From NCBI RefSeq assembly GCF_000308775.1, contig NZ_BAGJ01000092.1, positions 1 to 33,716 on the forward strand: a stretch of DNA of 33,716 nucleotides. The letters are read 5' to 3'. Origin of the DNA: Nocardia testacea NBRC 100365. Lineage in GTDB: Bacteria; Actinomycetota; Actinomycetes; Mycobacteriales; Mycobacteriaceae. Shown here in pieces: positions 23,073-31,008 of the stretch; within the stretch, counting starts at the first letter, position 1; each line of letters opens with the position of its first letter. The notes beneath the pieces are model-generated. The model saw only the letters and a list, made by a program, of their open reading frames with translations. It was not told where the DNA came from and made no database searches. The position numbers were made by a program, and so were the translations under genes.

Positions 23073-24824
23073 GTGCGCACCGATCGGAAACTCGTCGTCC
23101 TCATGGCCACCCTGGGTCTGGCATTGGCCGGTTGCTCCTCCGCGCCGCCCGAACCGGACACCGTCGCCGAACGCTTCACCGAGGCGCTGAACAGCGACGA
23201 TATCCCTGCGGCCGCGGCACTCACCGATGACCCGGCGCGGGCCGGAGAAGCGCTCGGCTCCCTCTACGACGGCCTGGGCAAAGAGGCGACCTTCGCCGTC
23301 GCCGGTGTGCACGACGACACCTTCACCCTCGAGGCGACCTGGAAACTGGGGGACGGCGGCGGCAAGGAATGGAAGTACACGACCACCGGGACCGCCGGCG
23401 AGACCGACGACGGCTGGAAAGTGCACTGGAATCCGGCCACTGTCGCGCCGGGCCTCGATACCGGGCCGCTGAGCTACGCACCGGTGTACCCGGAGCCAGC
23501 CCGGGTGCTGGACGCGGGCGGCGGTGAGCTCATGACCGAGCAGGTGGTCACCCTCGTACAGCTGGCGCCCGGCGCCGACACCACCGCCGCGGCCGCACTG
23601 CTCGCCCCACTGGCCGCCGGGATCACGCCGGCCTCCCTGGATGCCGAACTGGCCGGAGCGCAGGGCAGGCCGGTGACCGCGATCAGTCTGCGCGAGGCCG
23701 ATATCGCACCGGTCCGGAACGCGCTGACCGCGGTCCGCGGCGTGACGCTCGCCCCGCAGACGCGACTGCTGACCACCGACAAGGCGATATCCGCGCCGAC
23801 CCTGTCCGGGCTGAGCGAACTCTGGCAGCAGCAGGCCGACGCGGCCGCCGGGTGGGCGGTGCGTGCGCAGACCGCGGACGGCACCGTGCGTATCGCCGGT
23901 GCGGAACCGCGGCCCACCACCGATATCCGCTCCACCATCGATATCGGGCTGCAACGGGCCGCGGAAACCGCGCTGGACCCGATCGGCACCCCCGCGGCGA
24001 TCGTCGCGCTGCGGCCCTCGACCGGCGAGATCCTGGCAGTCGGGCAGAACGCCGCCGCGGACGGCGCGGGGCCGATAGCGCTCACCGGGCTGTATCCGCC
24101 GGGATCGACCTTCAAGACGGTCACCGCCGCCGCGGTGCTGGACGCGGGCCGCGCCACCCCCGACACCGTGCTGCCCTGTCCCGGCGTCGCCGATATCGAG
24201 GGCCGCCGCATACCCAACGACGACAGTTTCGATCTCGGGCAGGTCCCGCTGCACACCGCGTTCGCCCACTCCTGCAACACCACCATGGCCGGCCTCGCCG
24301 TCACACTGCCGCCCGAGGCGCTACGGGGCGCGGCCGAACGGCTCGGCCTGGGGGTCGACTATGTGACGCCCGGGCTGACGACCGTGACCGGCAGTGTTCC
24401 GGTCGCGCAGAGCCCGGCGGAGCGGGTGGAGGCCAGTATCGGCCAGGGACAGGTGACGGCCTCACCGTTCGGTATGGCGCTGGTCGCCGGGTCCGTGGCC
24501 CACGGGACCACCCCGGTTCCGGTACTGGTGGCCGGTTCACCGGGTGTCCCCGACCGGACACCGCAGCCACTGCCGGCCGCGGTTACCGGTGATCTGAAAA
24601 CCATGATGCGCGAGACCGTCACGGCGGGCACCGCCACCCGGTTGGCCGATATCCCGGGCCTGCTCGGTAAGACCGGCACCGCGGAATACGGTGACAACAG
24701 CAACGCACACGGCTGGTTCATCGGCATCCAGGACGATCTGGCCTTCGCGGTGTTCATCGCCGACGCGGGCAGTTCCGGTCCGGCCGTCGACGCGGCGGGC
24801 CGGATGCTGCGGGCCCCGCGCTGA
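23073..24824 (+). CDS. Lipoprotein penicillin-binding protein (transpeptidase)
   Basis: GTG 23073 starts a 583-residue lipoprotein: MRTDRKLVVLMATLGLALAGCSS, with the lipidated Cys at 21. Residues about 25-140 are an NTF2-like MecA_N domain (VAERFTEALNSDDIPAAAALTDD, DGWKVHWNPATVAPGL). A linker and dimerisation region follow, then the transpeptidase domain with all three active-site motifs: STFK (Ser345-Lys348), SCN (400-402) and KTG (533-535). This architecture matches mycobacterial PbpLipo (Rv2864c), a class B-like D,D-transpeptidase that cross-links peptidoglycan at the outer face of the membrane. It is monocistronic, ending at the hairpin shared with the aminotransferase gene. Confidence 0.93.
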   Translation: MRTDRKLVVLMATLGLALAGCSSAPPEPDTVAERFTEALNSDDIPAAAALTDDPARAGEALGSLYDGLGKEATFAVAGVHDDTFTLEATWKLGDGGGKEWKYTTTGTAGETDDGWKVHWNPATVAPGLDTGPLSYAPVYPEPARVLDAGGGELMTEQVVTLVQLAPGADTTAAAALLAPLAAGITPASLDAELAGAQGRPVTAISLREADIAPVRNALTAVRGVTLAPQTRLLTTDKAISAPTLSGLSELWQQQADAAAGWAVRAQTADGTVRIAGAEPRPTTDIRSTIDIGLQRAAETALDPIGTPAAIVALRPSTGEILAVGQNAAADGAGPIALTGLYPPGSTFKTVTAAAVLDAGRATPDTVLPCPGVADIEGRRIPNDDSFDLGQVPLHTAFAHSCNTTMAGLAVTLPPEALRGAAERLGLGVDYVTPGLTTVTGSVPVAQSPAERVEASIGQGQVTASPFGMALVAGSVAHGTTPVPVLVAGSPGVPDRTPQPLPAAVTGDLKTMMRETVTAGTATRLADIPGLLGKTGTAEYGDNSNAHGWFIGIQDDLAFAVFIADAGSSGPAVDAAGRMLRAPR

Positions 24825-24831
24825 TCCCACG

Positions 24832-24871
24832 GGGCGGCGGCTACCCGGTGCTCACCGGGTGGGTGCCGCCC
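24832..24871. terminator. Two-tier hairpin between convergent genes
   Basis: GGGCGGC (24832-24838) pairs with GCCGCCC (24865-24871), and inside it ACCCGGT (24843-24849) pairs with ACCGGGT (24854-24860) around GCTC. It sits between the PBP stop and the aminotransferase stop, overlapping the latter, and probably serves both strands. Confidence 0.7.
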
Positions 24872-26027
24872 GCAGCCGGCGGACACCTTCGTCCAAGGTT
24901 TCGGGACGCTTACAGAAGGTGAAGCGGACGAGATGTCGCCATGCGGCCGGATCGTCGGTGAAAACACTGACCGGCACCGCGGCCACCCCGAGTCGCGCGG
25001 GCAGTTCCCGGCAGAACCGGATCCCGTCGTCCGCGCCCGTGGGGCGGATATCGGCGCAGACGAAGTAACTCCCCGCACTGGGATGCACCCGGAAACCCGA
25101 CTCGGTCAGCGCCGCGGACAGGCACAACCGCTGCTCGGAGAGCCTGGTGCGCAGCCGGGCCACCCAGTCGAGTTCATGGGTGAGCGCGTGCGCGACGGCG
25201 GGCTGGAACGGCCCGCCGCCCACAAAGGTGAGGAACTGCTTGGCGGCGAGGACCGCGTCGATCAGGGGCGCCGCCCCGCAGATCCAGCCGATTTTCCAGC
25301 CGGTGACGCTGAACGTCTTCGCGGCACTCGAGACCACCAGGGTCCGGTCGGCCATTCCGGGGAAACCGGCGATGCTCAGGTGTTCGGCGTCGTCGTACAC
25401 CAGGTGCTCGTACACCTCGTCGGTCAGTACCAGCAGGTCGTGTGCGCAGGCGATCTCGGCGAGGGCGGCCAGATCGGCCCGGTCGAGGACGGTGCCGGTG
25501 GGGTTGTGCGGTGAGTTCAGGATCAGCATCCGCGTGGCCGGGGTGATGGCGGCGCGCAGGCTGTCGTGGTCGAGGACGAATCTGTCCCCGGCGGGGACCA
25601 GCCGCGCGGTGCGCCGGTGTGCTCCGGCCAGGGCCACCGCCGCGGGATAGGAATCGTAATAGGGCTCGATCAACACCACTTCGGCACCGGGTTCGACCAG
25701 GCCCAGGACCGCGGCGCTGATCGCCTCGGTGGCGCCTACGGTCACCAGCACCTCGGTGTCCGGGTCGTAGTGCGTCCCGTAGCGGCGGGCACGGTCGGCG
25801 GCGATCGCGCGCCGCAGCACCGGCATCCCGCGGCCGGGCGGATATTGGTTGAGTCCCTCGGCGATCGCGTCGCGGGCGGCCTCGAGCATGCCCGCGGGCC
25901 CGTCACTGTCCGGGAAACCCTGCCCCAGGTTGATCGCCTCGTGCCGGACCGCGAGTTCGGTCATCTCGGCGAAGATCGTGGCGGCGAAGGGCCGCAGCCG
26001 GTCGACGGTGGGGGCTCGGTCACGCAT
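24852..26027 (-). CDS. dapC: PLP-dependent aminotransferase, DapC-like
   Basis: The 391-residue class I/II aminotransferase is close in pattern to mycobacterial DapC (Rv0858c), which makes N-succinyl-LL-diaminopimelate in lysine and peptidoglycan synthesis. Landmarks in order: RLRPFAATIFAEMTELA, NLGQGFPDSDGP, LNQYPPGRGMPVLRRAIA, VTVGATEAISAAVLGLVEPG, IEPYYDSY, LNSPHNPTGTVL, LTDEVYEHLVYD, and the PLP lysine in SSAAKTFSVTGWKIGWICG, with the phosphate-binding arginine region RFTFCKR near the end. The related kynurenine or methionine aminotransferases share this fold, so substrate is assigned by resemblance. It ends a separate leftward transcription unit convergent with the PBP gene. Confidence 0.88.
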   Translation of the reverse strand: MRDRAPTVDRLRPFAATIFAEMTELAVRHEAINLGQGFPDSDGPAGMLEAARDAIAEGLNQYPPGRGMPVLRRAIAADRARRYGTHYDPDTEVLVTVGATEAISAAVLGLVEPGAEVVLIEPYYDSYPAAVALAGAHRRTARLVPAGDRFVLDHDSLRAAITPATRMLILNSPHNPTGTVLDRADLAALAEIACAHDLLVLTDEVYEHLVYDDAEHLSIAGFPGMADRTLVVSSAAKTFSVTGWKIGWICGAAPLIDAVLAAKQFLTFVGGGPFQPAVAHALTHELDWVARLRTRLSEQRLCLSAALTESGFRVHPSAGSYFVCADIRPTGADDGIRFCRELPARLGVAAVPVSVFTDDPAAWRHLVRFTFCKRPETLDEGVRRLRAAPTR

Positions 26028-26067
26028 CCCACGAGCCTAGACGGCCCCTCCCACCACGGCGGCCCGC

Positions 26068-26778
26068 TCACGCCTCGACGCTGCTCCGGTCTCCTGCCGG
26101 TCCGGCCGGTGCGGCGAGCGGACTGCGCTCGAACTGCGCGAGCAGATCGGCGGGGTCGTCGTAGACCGCGACCGCGCCCGCCTCGCGTAGTTCCGCGCCG
26201 CTGATCCCGCCGGACCGGAACCCGATGAAATCCACTCCCGCGCGCCGGGCCGCCTCGGCATCCCAGACCGTGTCACCGACGAAGATCGCCGACCCGGCCA
26301 CGGTGCCGGCGCGGTCGAGCGCGATGCGCACGATATCGGGGCGCGGTTTCGCGGTGCCGACGTCTTCACTGGAGGTCTGTGCCGACACCACCTCCGACGC
26401 GCCGAGGACCTCGCGCAGTAGCGAGAGTTCGTCTTCCGGCGCGGAGGTCGCCAGCACCACGGTGAGCCCGGCCGCCGCGACCCGTTCGAGGAGCTCACGT
26501 GCCCCGCCGACCGGGCGCATGAGCGCGCCGGAATCCAGGTAGTAGCGCAGATGCAGGTCCTTCGCCCGGTCACGCGTGTCATCGTCGGCGTCGGGCAGCA
26601 GGGTGCTCACCAGCAGTGAGCCGTCCATTCCGATGCTCCGGTGCACCCGCCAGGCGTCCACCTCGGCACCGACTTCCCGGAATGCCCGGGTCCAGGCGTG
26701 GACGTGCAGATAGTTCGAATCGACGAGGGTGCCGTCGATATCGAACAGCACCGCGCGCGCGGGTTCGGTCCCGGGCAC
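26068..26778 (-). CDS. HAD-superfamily phosphatase
   Basis: GTG 26778, with GGGGAG ten bases upstream, starts a 236-residue HAD hydrolase. All four motifs are present: DIDGTLVDS (nucleophile Asp), LATSAP, the lysine in AKPRPD, and GDTVWD. The helical cap between motifs I and II (YLHVHAWTRAFREVGAEVDAWRVHRSIGM) is of the beta-phosphoglucomutase/phosphoglycolate phosphatase class. Substrate is not predictable. It begins 6 bp after the DoxX-like gene stop, so the two are one unit, followed 40 bp later by the aminotransferase gene. Confidence 0.9.
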   Translation of the reverse strand: MPGTEPARAVLFDIDGTLVDSNYLHVHAWTRAFREVGAEVDAWRVHRSIGMDGSLLVSTLLPDADDDTRDRAKDLHLRYYLDSGALMRPVGGARELLERVAAAGLTVVLATSAPEDELSLLREVLGASEVVSAQTSSEDVGTAKPRPDIVRIALDRAGTVAGSAIFVGDTVWDAEAARRAGVDFIGFRSGGISGAELREAGAVAVYDDPADLLAQFERSPLAAPAGPAGDRSSVEA

Positions 26779-26784
26779 CGGTGC

Positions 26785-27210
26785 TCAGCTCCCCGCGCCG
26801 CGAGGTACGCCGGTGGACCACAGGGCCCACAGGACCAGGACCGGCTGGAACAGCAGCCGCGCGAAGCGCTTCCGGTCGGTGTCGAGACGGAAGGCCGATC
26901 GGTGGCCGCGCCACTGGGCGATATTGCCGGGGAAGACCGCGACGAAGAACAGCGCGGCGATCCGCCCCATCCGGACCCGATCCCGGGTCATGGCGGCCAA
27001 TCCCGCGCCGAGCATGATCTCCACGCCGCCGGAGGCCATCACCACGCCGTCCTTGTCCAAGGGGACCCAATCGGGCACCTGGGCCTGGAACTCCCGCCGG
27101 GCCCAGAACAGATGACTCAGACCCGCGAACACCAGCGCCGCCGACAAGAGATAGCGGGCGGTCGTACGAGCCGGTGTGGTGGGCGCACTCTCCGATTCGT
27201 GACTGGCCAT
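26785..27210 (-). CDS. DoxX-like membrane protein
   Basis: ATG 27210 gives 141 residues; a longer frame to 27270 lacks sensible sequence. Four hydrophobic segments appear (RYLLSAALVFAGLSHLFWAR, VVMASGGVEIMLGAGLAAM, MGRIAALFFVAVFPGNIAQW, LLFQPVLVLWALWSTG). The GLSHLFWAR and FPGNIAQW motifs are those of DoxX-like proteins of about 130 residues in actinobacteria; the conserved NxxxW/H residues could contact a quinone. Role unproven. First gene of a unit with the HAD phosphatase. Confidence 0.82.
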   Translation of the reverse strand: MASHESESAPTTPARTTARYLLSAALVFAGLSHLFWARREFQAQVPDWVPLDKDGVVMASGGVEIMLGAGLAAMTRDRVRMGRIAALFFVAVFPGNIAQWRGHRSAFRLDTDRKRFARLLFQPVLVLWALWSTGVPRGAGS

Positions 27211-27395
27211 GCACCGCAGCCTACCCGCGGCGGCGCCGGTACCGGCTGGTGCGCGATCGTGTCCCGGCAATCACCTGCGCTCCCGTCACCGCCCGCGGCG
27301 CTCGGGCATCGGGTGCGAAATGCGTTGCCAACGGGTGATTCCGGACGTTTCGGTCGCGCGCGAGGGTCTCGTGTCACCGTGTAAGAATCGTCGCG

Positions 27396-28334
27396 ATGCT
27401 CACCTATGTTCAAGCCACGGTCATCGGTGTGGTGCAGGGGGTCACCGAACTGTTCCCGGTGTCGAGCCTGGGTCACTCGGTGCTGTTCGCCGCCTGGCTC
27501 GGCGGCGACTGGCGGACGCTGATCGGCACCGGCGAATCCGAGGCGCAGACGCCGTACCTGGCCTTCGTGGTCGCGTTGCACGTGGCGACCGCGGTCGCGC
27601 TGCTCTGGCACTACCGGCGGGATTGGTATGCGATCGTCAGCGGATTCCTCACCACACTGCGCACCCGGCGGGCCGCTACTGTGGCGCAGCGGCTGGCGTG
27701 GCTGATCGTGATCGCTTCGGTGCCGGTCGCGGTTCTGGGCCCGCTGCTGGTCCACACTCTGCACGAACTGTTCGCCGCACCGGTCTGCGCCGGTTTCTTC
27801 TTGACCCTCAACGGCGTGGTGCTGCTACTGGGAGAGGGGCTGCGGCGGCGTAACGAACCCACGCTCGCGGAGTACGGGCGGCGTTTCGCGTTGCGGGGTT
27901 CGGGAGGGCGCTCACCGGCCGGACAGGAGCGTGCGCGTCGTCAGGCCGACCGGCGGCTGGCCGCACTCGATATGCGTGATGCCCTCGGTATCGGTATCGC
28001 GCAGCTCGGTGCCCTCCTGACGGGTTTCAGCCGGGCGGGCCTGACCATGGTCGGCGGGTTGTGGCGCGGCCTGGAACACGCGCACGCGGCCAAATTCGCA
28101 TTCCTGCTCGCCACCCCGGCGATCCTGGGCGCGGGCCTGGTGGAGCTTCCCGAACTGCTCGGCCCGGAGGCCGAGGGTATCCATGGGCCGATCCTGGTGG
28201 GTGCGCTGGTCTCGGGTGCTTCGTCATGGTTCGCCGTCCGGTTCCTGGAGCGATATTTCCAGACCCGCACCCTGCTGCCCTTCGCGGTGTATTCGCTGAT
28301 CGCCGGTATCGCTTCGGTCATCAGATTCTGCTGA
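27396..28334 (+). CDS. uppP: Undecaprenyl-diphosphatase (UppP/BacA), divergent
   Basis: The 312-residue integral membrane protein should release phosphate from undecaprenyl diphosphate, recycling the cell-wall lipid carrier. Motif 1 is VIGVVQGVTELFPVSSLGHSVL and motif 2 GFSRAGLTMVGGLWRGL; classical proteins have ELLPVSSTGH and PGxSRSGxT, so both motifs are altered (Ser to Ala after Arg, Thr to Leu). A long Arg-rich insert (about residues 165-190, RGSGGRSPAGQERARRQADRR) is also unusual. Six to eight helices are visible. In actinobacteria a second, altered UppP paralogue is common, so this may be a specialised copy. It is monocistronic, with a low-GC pocket (TGTAAGAATCGT) just ahead. Confidence 0.85.
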   Translation: MLTYVQATVIGVVQGVTELFPVSSLGHSVLFAAWLGGDWRTLIGTGESEAQTPYLAFVVALHVATAVALLWHYRRDWYAIVSGFLTTLRTRRAATVAQRLAWLIVIASVPVAVLGPLLVHTLHELFAAPVCAGFFLTLNGVVLLLGEGLRRRNEPTLAEYGRRFALRGSGGRSPAGQERARRQADRRLAALDMRDALGIGIAQLGALLTGFSRAGLTMVGGLWRGLEHAHAAKFAFLLATPAILGAGLVELPELLGPEAEGIHGPILVGALVSGASSWFAVRFLERYFQTRTLLPFAVYSLIAGIASVIRFC

Positions 28335-28583
28335 CCGCGACGCGATCGGTACGTCCGGACCGGGTCCGCTCGGGCGGTTCGGGCGTACGCTCGCAGCACC
28401 GGGGCGATCTCGATCACCGGGCCCTGGTGGGGCCGGTGCCCGGCGGGATACGGCCGCTGTGTCCGGTCACGAGCGGAATCGGCGTGTCGCAGTGAGATGG
28501 TGACACCTCGGCCAACCCTCCCGCTCCGGCAAAAATTCATGCTACTTTTCGTCACACATATTCCATCTTGGTGTGGAGGTTCG

Positions 28584-30443
28584 GTGCCGGACGGTACGTA
28601 CGAGTTGTTCGGGTGGTCGGCGGCGCCCGCCGGCGAAGGTGGTGGCGCGGCGCTGGATCAGGTCGCGATCATGACCGGCGCGGCCGGAGTCATCGCACTG
28701 GGCCTGCTGTGGGTCGGGTACCTGCACCGCAACGGCCGGATCACCTGGTTGCAACGGCTCGCCGATCGGCTCGGCCGGGTGTTCAACCGGCCCGGCTGGG
28801 TGGCGCTGCCGCTGGCGATGTTCCTCGCGACCATCCTGACCGCGCTGCTGGGTTTCATCTGGGACGTGAGCCTGCATATCGGCAACGGCCGTGACGAGGG
28901 ACCGCTGGCCAATCCGGCGCACTATTTCATCCTCGCGGGGCTGTTCTTCCTCTTCGCGGCCGGGATGGCGGCCATCGTGCTGCCGCGGGGCGAGAAACCC
29001 GGTCCCGCGGCGGTGCGGATCACCCGCACCTGGTACGCGCCCGTCGGGGGAATCCTGCTGGCCGGATCCGGCCTCTACGCCCTGATCGGGTTCCCGCTCG
29101 ACGATATGTGGCACCGGATCTTCGGCCAGGACGTCACTCTGTGGGGGCCGACGCATCTGATGCTCATCGGTGGCGCCGGATTCTCGCTGATCGGTGTGCT
29201 GCTGCTCGAGTTCGAGGGCCGGCGCAACCGGCCGGAACCGCAGGAGCCGGAGACGCGCCGGATGTGGTTGCTGCGTGCCTTCGCGTTCGGGGGCCTGCTC
29301 ATCGGACTGTCGGTGTTCCAGGTCGAATACGACTTCGGAGTGGAACAGTTCCGGCTGGTGCTGCAGCCGATGCTGATCGTCGCGGCGGCCACGATCGCCC
29401 TCGTGGCCGCGCGGCTGACCCTCGGCCCGGCCGGCACGCTGGTCGTGGTCGGATTCGCCGCGGTGGTACGGACCGTCGTCGCCGTCCTGGTGGGCGGCCC
29501 GATCATCGATGCGCCGCGGAATGTGTTCCCGCTGTATCTCGGTGTGGCGGTGGTGGTGGAACTACTGGCCCTGCTGCCGCTGGTGCGGCGCCGGATCGTC
29601 TGGGGCGCGGTCTGCGGTCTGCTGGCGGCCACCCTCGGGCTCTGGCTCGAATCACTGTGGGTCGGGGCGATGTTCGTGAACCCCTGGCCGGCCGGGATGT
29701 GGCCGGAACTGCTGGCCATGGCGGTGCCCACCGGAATCGCAGGCGGTGTCGTCGGAGCCATGCTGGCTGTCGTGCTCCTGGCGGAGCCGCTGCCGCGGCC
29801 CGCGCTGCGCCGGACGCTGATGGTGGCGGCGGTGGCCGTGGTGGCCGCGGCCACCACCAACGGCCTGATGATCGATGTGCCCGACGGGGCCGGCGCGGCA
29901 GTGCAGCTGCGGGACGCGCCCGAGCAGGACGGACGGATGGTGTACGCCGATATCCGGATCACTCCGGCGGATCTGGCCGGCTCCGACCCGGAATGGGTCG
30001 AGATCCTGGCCTGGCAGGGCGGTGTGGGCAGTGACAGCCCCGGCCGGGGCCTGGTGGTCGACCAGCTCCGGCGCGAGGACGCGGGCCACTATGTCTCGAC
30101 GAAGCCCGTACCGGTCCACGGCTCGTGGAAAACACTCCTGCGGGTCCAGGACGGCCGCACACTGACCGCGCTACCGATCTTCATGGCCGCCGATCCCGGA
30201 ATCGGCGCCGCGGAGATCCCGGCGCTCGACTCGTTCACCCGGCCGTTCGTCTCCGAGATCACGGTGCTGCAGCGGGAGCGGTCGTTCGATCATCCGGCAT
30301 GGTTGTTCGCGGCGGCCTCGCTGGTCGTGCTCGGGTGCAGCCTGGTCCTGGTCACCGCGCTGTCCTGGGGCGCGGCCCGGATCAACGACCGGTATCTGCG
30401 CGAGTCGCCCGCGGGAGAGAAGGAACGGGCGCCCGCGCGATGA
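28584..30443 (+). CDS. Large polytopic membrane protein, first gene of four-gene operon
   Basis: GTG 28584 is chosen: GGAGG lies 4 bases upstream and the bases before it (28530-28575) are AT-rich and promoter-like; a frame opening at 28497 would translate that leader. The 619-residue product starts MPDGTYELFGWSAAP and has 12 or more helices up to about residue 465 (for example MTGAAGVIALGLLWVGYL, VALPLAMFLATILTALLGFIWDVSLHIG, LMLIGGAGFSLIGVLLLEF, LIVAAATIALVAARL). An extracytoplasmic beta-rich domain follows (about 465-590: MVYADIRITPADLAGSDPEWVEILAWQGG, HGSWKTLLRVQDGR), then a last helix. Conserved His occur in WDVSLHIG, NPAHYFI, DDMWHRIFG and GPTHLML at helix ends, which suits metal or haem binding. 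No named family is certain. Confidence 0.8.
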   Translation: MPDGTYELFGWSAAPAGEGGGAALDQVAIMTGAAGVIALGLLWVGYLHRNGRITWLQRLADRLGRVFNRPGWVALPLAMFLATILTALLGFIWDVSLHIGNGRDEGPLANPAHYFILAGLFFLFAAGMAAIVLPRGEKPGPAAVRITRTWYAPVGGILLAGSGLYALIGFPLDDMWHRIFGQDVTLWGPTHLMLIGGAGFSLIGVLLLEFEGRRNRPEPQEPETRRMWLLRAFAFGGLLIGLSVFQVEYDFGVEQFRLVLQPMLIVAAATIALVAARLTLGPAGTLVVVGFAAVVRTVVAVLVGGPIIDAPRNVFPLYLGVAVVVELLALLPLVRRRIVWGAVCGLLAATLGLWLESLWVGAMFVNPWPAGMWPELLAMAVPTGIAGGVVGAMLAVVLLAEPLPRPALRRTLMVAAVAVVAAATTNGLMIDVPDGAGAAVQLRDAPEQDGRMVYADIRITPADLAGSDPEWVEILAWQGGVGSDSPGRGLVVDQLRREDAGHYVSTKPVPVHGSWKTLLRVQDGRTLTALPIFMAADPGIGAAEIPALDSFTRPFVSEITVLQRERSFDHPAWLFAAASLVVLGCSLVLVTALSWGAARINDRYLRESPAGEKERAPAR

Positions 30444-30619
30444 CCGATCGATACGACGGCGTGGACGTGCTCGCCGATCATTCGATCCTGCTCGCGGTGC
30501 CCGCGTTCCTCCCGGCGTTCCTCATCGCCGCGGTCGTCATCGTCGTCGCCGTGCGTGACCGCCGGCGCGGGGACGACGAGGACCCGCCCGCCGACCCCGA
30601 TACCGACAAGGAGGACTGA
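30440..30619 (+). CDS. 59-residue single-pass membrane peptide
   Basis: ATG 30440 overlaps the upstream stop (ATGA), and its own stop overlaps the next ATG (TGATG), so it is locked in a translationally coupled operon. The product has an N-terminal polar stretch (MTDRYDGVDVLADHS), one helix (ILLAVPAFLPAFLIAAVVIVVAV) and an acidic cytosolic tail (RDRRRGDDEDPPADPDTDKED). It is probably a small subunit or assembly factor for the membrane proteins on either side. Confidence 0.75.
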   Translation: MTDRYDGVDVLADHSILLAVPAFLPAFLIAAVVIVVAVRDRRRGDDEDPPADPDTDKED

Positions 30620-31008
30620 TGCCGTCCATCTCCCGCCTGTGCGTTGCGGTGCTGGCCGCGGGCCTGCTGGCCACCGGCTGCGCGAGCAGCGAATCGGAGC
30701 GATCCGCCGCGAGCGGCGCGAGTGCGGCACCGAGCGCGGCGGCCGTGGTCCTCCCGGTCCGGATCGCCGGCGGCACAGTGACCCCGGTCGACGCCAGGCT
30801 CGAGGCCCGGGTGGGCCGGCCGATCGAGATCGTCGTGGACAGTGACGCCGCCGATGAGCTCCACGTGCACGCCGAGCCCGACCACACCTTCGCGATCACA
30901 CCCGGGACCGGCGAGCGTTTCCGGTTCACCGTCGAGATACCGGGGCGGGTGGAGATCGAACTGCATCACGCCGGTCGCACGGTGGCCACCCTGCTCGTTC
31001 GCGAATGA
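30619..31008 (+). CDS. Cupredoxin-like histidine-bearing lipoprotein
   Basis: The 129-residue protein has a lipoprotein signal ending LLATGCAS (Cys21), an alanine- and serine-rich linker, and a small beta domain: LPVRIAGGTVTPVDARLEARVGRPIEIVVDSDAADELHVHAEPDHTFAITPGTGERFRFTVEIPGRVEIELHHAGRTVATLLVRE is summarised here by its landmarks only: VGRPIEIVV, ELHVHAEPDH, FRFTVEIPG and ELHHAG. The fold pattern is cupredoxin-like, but it lacks the Cys and Met ligands of blue-copper sites. His82, His84, His89 and His116-117 could form a different copper site. It sits between membrane genes with overlapping starts and stops, suggesting a periplasmic metal-binding partner. This role is inferred. Confidence 0.78.
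   Translation: MPSISRLCVAVLAAGLLATGCASSESERSAASGASAAPSAAAVVLPVRIAGGTVTPVDARLEARVGRPIEIVVDSDAADELHVHAEPDHTFAITPGTGERFRFTVEIPGRVEIELHHAGRTVATLLVRE

Noticed and set aside
28497..28583. Longer N-terminus for the large membrane protein
   Set aside because: The segment is AT-rich and looks like leader DNA; GGAGG before GTG 28584 marks the start.
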